From Candidatus Omnitrophota bacterium (lineage in GTDB: Bacteria; Omnitrophota; Omnitrophia; Omnitrophales; Danuiimicrobiaceae): DNA of 6,919 nucleotides. A program made the position numbers and the translations under genes. Each line of letters starts with the position of its first letter. Position 1 is the first letter of the stretch. The DNA lies in contig JACQQP010000107.1 of the NCBI GenBank assembly GCA_016206945.1, positions 1 through 6,919 of the forward strand, written 5' to 3'. This document shows positions 6,103-6,919 of the stretch, one piece after another. The notes under the pieces are model-generated. The model saw only the letters and a program-made list of their open reading frames with translations, was not told where the DNA came from and ran no database searches.

Positions 6103-6115
6103 CAGAGGTGATAGG
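6103..6115 (+). promoter_or_regulatory. Ribosome binding site of the histidine kinase gene, possibly maskable
   Basis: AGAGGTGAT (6104-6112) is a strong Shine-Dalgarno, centred about seven bases before the ATG at 6116. The last heptamer of repeat B supplies CTCTG (6094-6098), which can pair with CAGAG (6103-6107) over a four-base loop. That pairing would cover the Shine-Dalgarno. Confidence 0.7.
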
Positions 6116-6919
6116 ATGAATCCCTATAATTTTGCGGTGCTGTTTTTTGCTTTTGGCACGTTGTTTGTCGGGCTGCTCATTCTGCTCAAGCGCAAAGATG
6201 AGCTGGCGAAGCGATTTTTTACGTTCTCCATTTTTGTAACCTTGTGGGGAGTCGGTTTTTCCATTTTAACCAATTCGGCCGCGACTTATGAAGGCGCGCT
6301 TTTTGGGGCGCGATTCGGCAATGTCAGCGCAGTTTTTATTCCCATTACGTGGATTCATTTCATTTTAGTTTTTGTTAGGAGAAATGAGCAGAACAGGAAG
6401 CTGATCTGCTTTCTGTATATCTTTGGAATTTTGATTACTCTGTTTTCTCCGACGCCATTATTTGTTCGGAGTATGGCCGAAAATTTGGTTCCCGGTTTTA
6501 AATGGTATACGCAGGCCGGTCCTGTTTATCATATTTTTACCGCTTTATTTTTTCTCGCCGTGCCCTATGGTTTTTGGGAGATGATTCGAGCGCTTCGCAT
6601 GAGCGAAGGTAAGGATCGATTGCAGCTTCAATTATTTATTGTGGCTACCCTTTTCGGTTTTGTCGGCGGTTCCTCTACTTTTTTGGGTGTTTATGGCATC
6701 GTTTTTCCCACGTATGGCGTATTCGTTATGCCGATTTATCCATTTATCATGGCATACGCGATGATCGAACACGGTCTTTTTGATATAGAAACTATTTCGA
6801 ATGCATTTCAACGTGAGAAGCTGGCTACCATTGGCCTCTTAGCCTCCAGCATCAATCATGAAATTAGAAACCCCTTATATGCAGTAAAAAGCCTCCTAGA
6901 AAGCTACGTGGAGTTTGAA
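6116..6919 (+). CDS. Membrane-bound sensor histidine kinase, N-terminal part (cut by window edge)
   Basis: The first 268 codons of a two-component sensor kinase, translated by hand to the window end. About seven hydrophobic segments span residues 5-24, 34-52, 69-88, 96-111, 136-158, 171-192 and 195-217. This matches the histidine-kinase N-terminal 7TM sensor region (HisK_N type). A short linker (EHGLFDIETISNAFQ) leads into the HisKA dimerisation/phospho-acceptor helix: REKLATIGLLASSINHEIRN with His248 as the expected phosphorylated residue. The ATP-binding domain lies beyond the window, so activity cannot be judged. No response regulator is in the window. The start is supported by a strong Shine-Dalgarno and by a hydrophobic segment beginning right after it. 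The signal sensed is unknown. The repeat B hairpin directly before it may influence translation. Confidence 0.88.
   Translation, partial: MNPYNFAVLFFAFGTLFVGLLILLKRKDELAKRFFTFSIFVTLWGVGFSILTNSAATYEGALFGARFGNVSAVFIPITWIHFILVFVRRNEQNRKLICFLYIFGILITLFSPTPLFVRSMAENLVPGFKWYTQAGPVYHIFTALFFLAVPYGFWEMIRALRMSEGKDRLQLQLFIVATLFGFVGGSSTFLGVYGIVFPTYGVFVMPIYPFIMAYAMIEHGLFDIETISNAFQREKLATIGLLASSINHEIRNPLYAVKSLLESYVEFE

Overview
The window looks like chromosomal DNA from a Gram-negative, probably uncultivated bacterium. The evidence is a 1004-residue secreted beta-barrel-like protein with an aromatic C-terminus, TCA-cycle dehydrogenases, and a membrane sensor kinase. A short GC-rich palindromic motif (306-322) and odd intergenic heptamer-repeat hairpins recall genomes of Omnitrophota-like or other candidate phyla. 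That placement is an impression from memory and was not tested.

Layout. Positions 1-1434 (minus strand) hold a TCA-cycle pair: isocitrate dehydrogenase (349-1434), then the start of malate dehydrogenase (229 down to the left edge). The two are 119 bases apart, and a heptamer-repeat inverted element fills most of that gap. A divergent intergenic region (1435-1614) carries a possible icd promoter and, on the plus strand, a terminator-like hairpin followed by eight Ts. From 1615 to 4629 (plus) there is a large outer-membrane beta-barrel-type protein with a signal peptide and an N-terminal Ig-like domain. Positions 4630-4794 hold a pyrimidine-rich tract that reads like a decayed signal peptide, then a strong sigma70-type promoter. 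This promoter sits so close to the next gene that the mRNA should be leaderless or nearly so. That gene (4795-5934, plus) is a lone AAA-type ATPase of the ATP-binding/DUF4143 family. Positions 5935-6115 contain a second heptamer-repeat inverted element, directly before the ribosome binding site of a sensor histidine kinase. The kinase begins at 6116 and runs off the right edge just after its phospho-accepting histidine.

How the parts relate. icd and mdh catalyse TCA-cycle steps and are probably co-transcribed. The barrel protein, the ATPase and the kinase show no clear shared pathway.

The most unusual content is the pair of intergenic elements (241-343 and 6017-6099). Each has four tandem 7-base units, a 20-26 base loop, and four or five inverted 7-base units. 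Their unit sequences differ but are related (pattern N-C-R-G-A-R-T). Each lies 11-16 bases before a start codon, beside the Shine-Dalgarno. In the first, removing a 21-base GC-rich palindromic insert restores a perfect heptamer. This suggests a dispersed element family that could affect translation of downstream genes; that role is inference.
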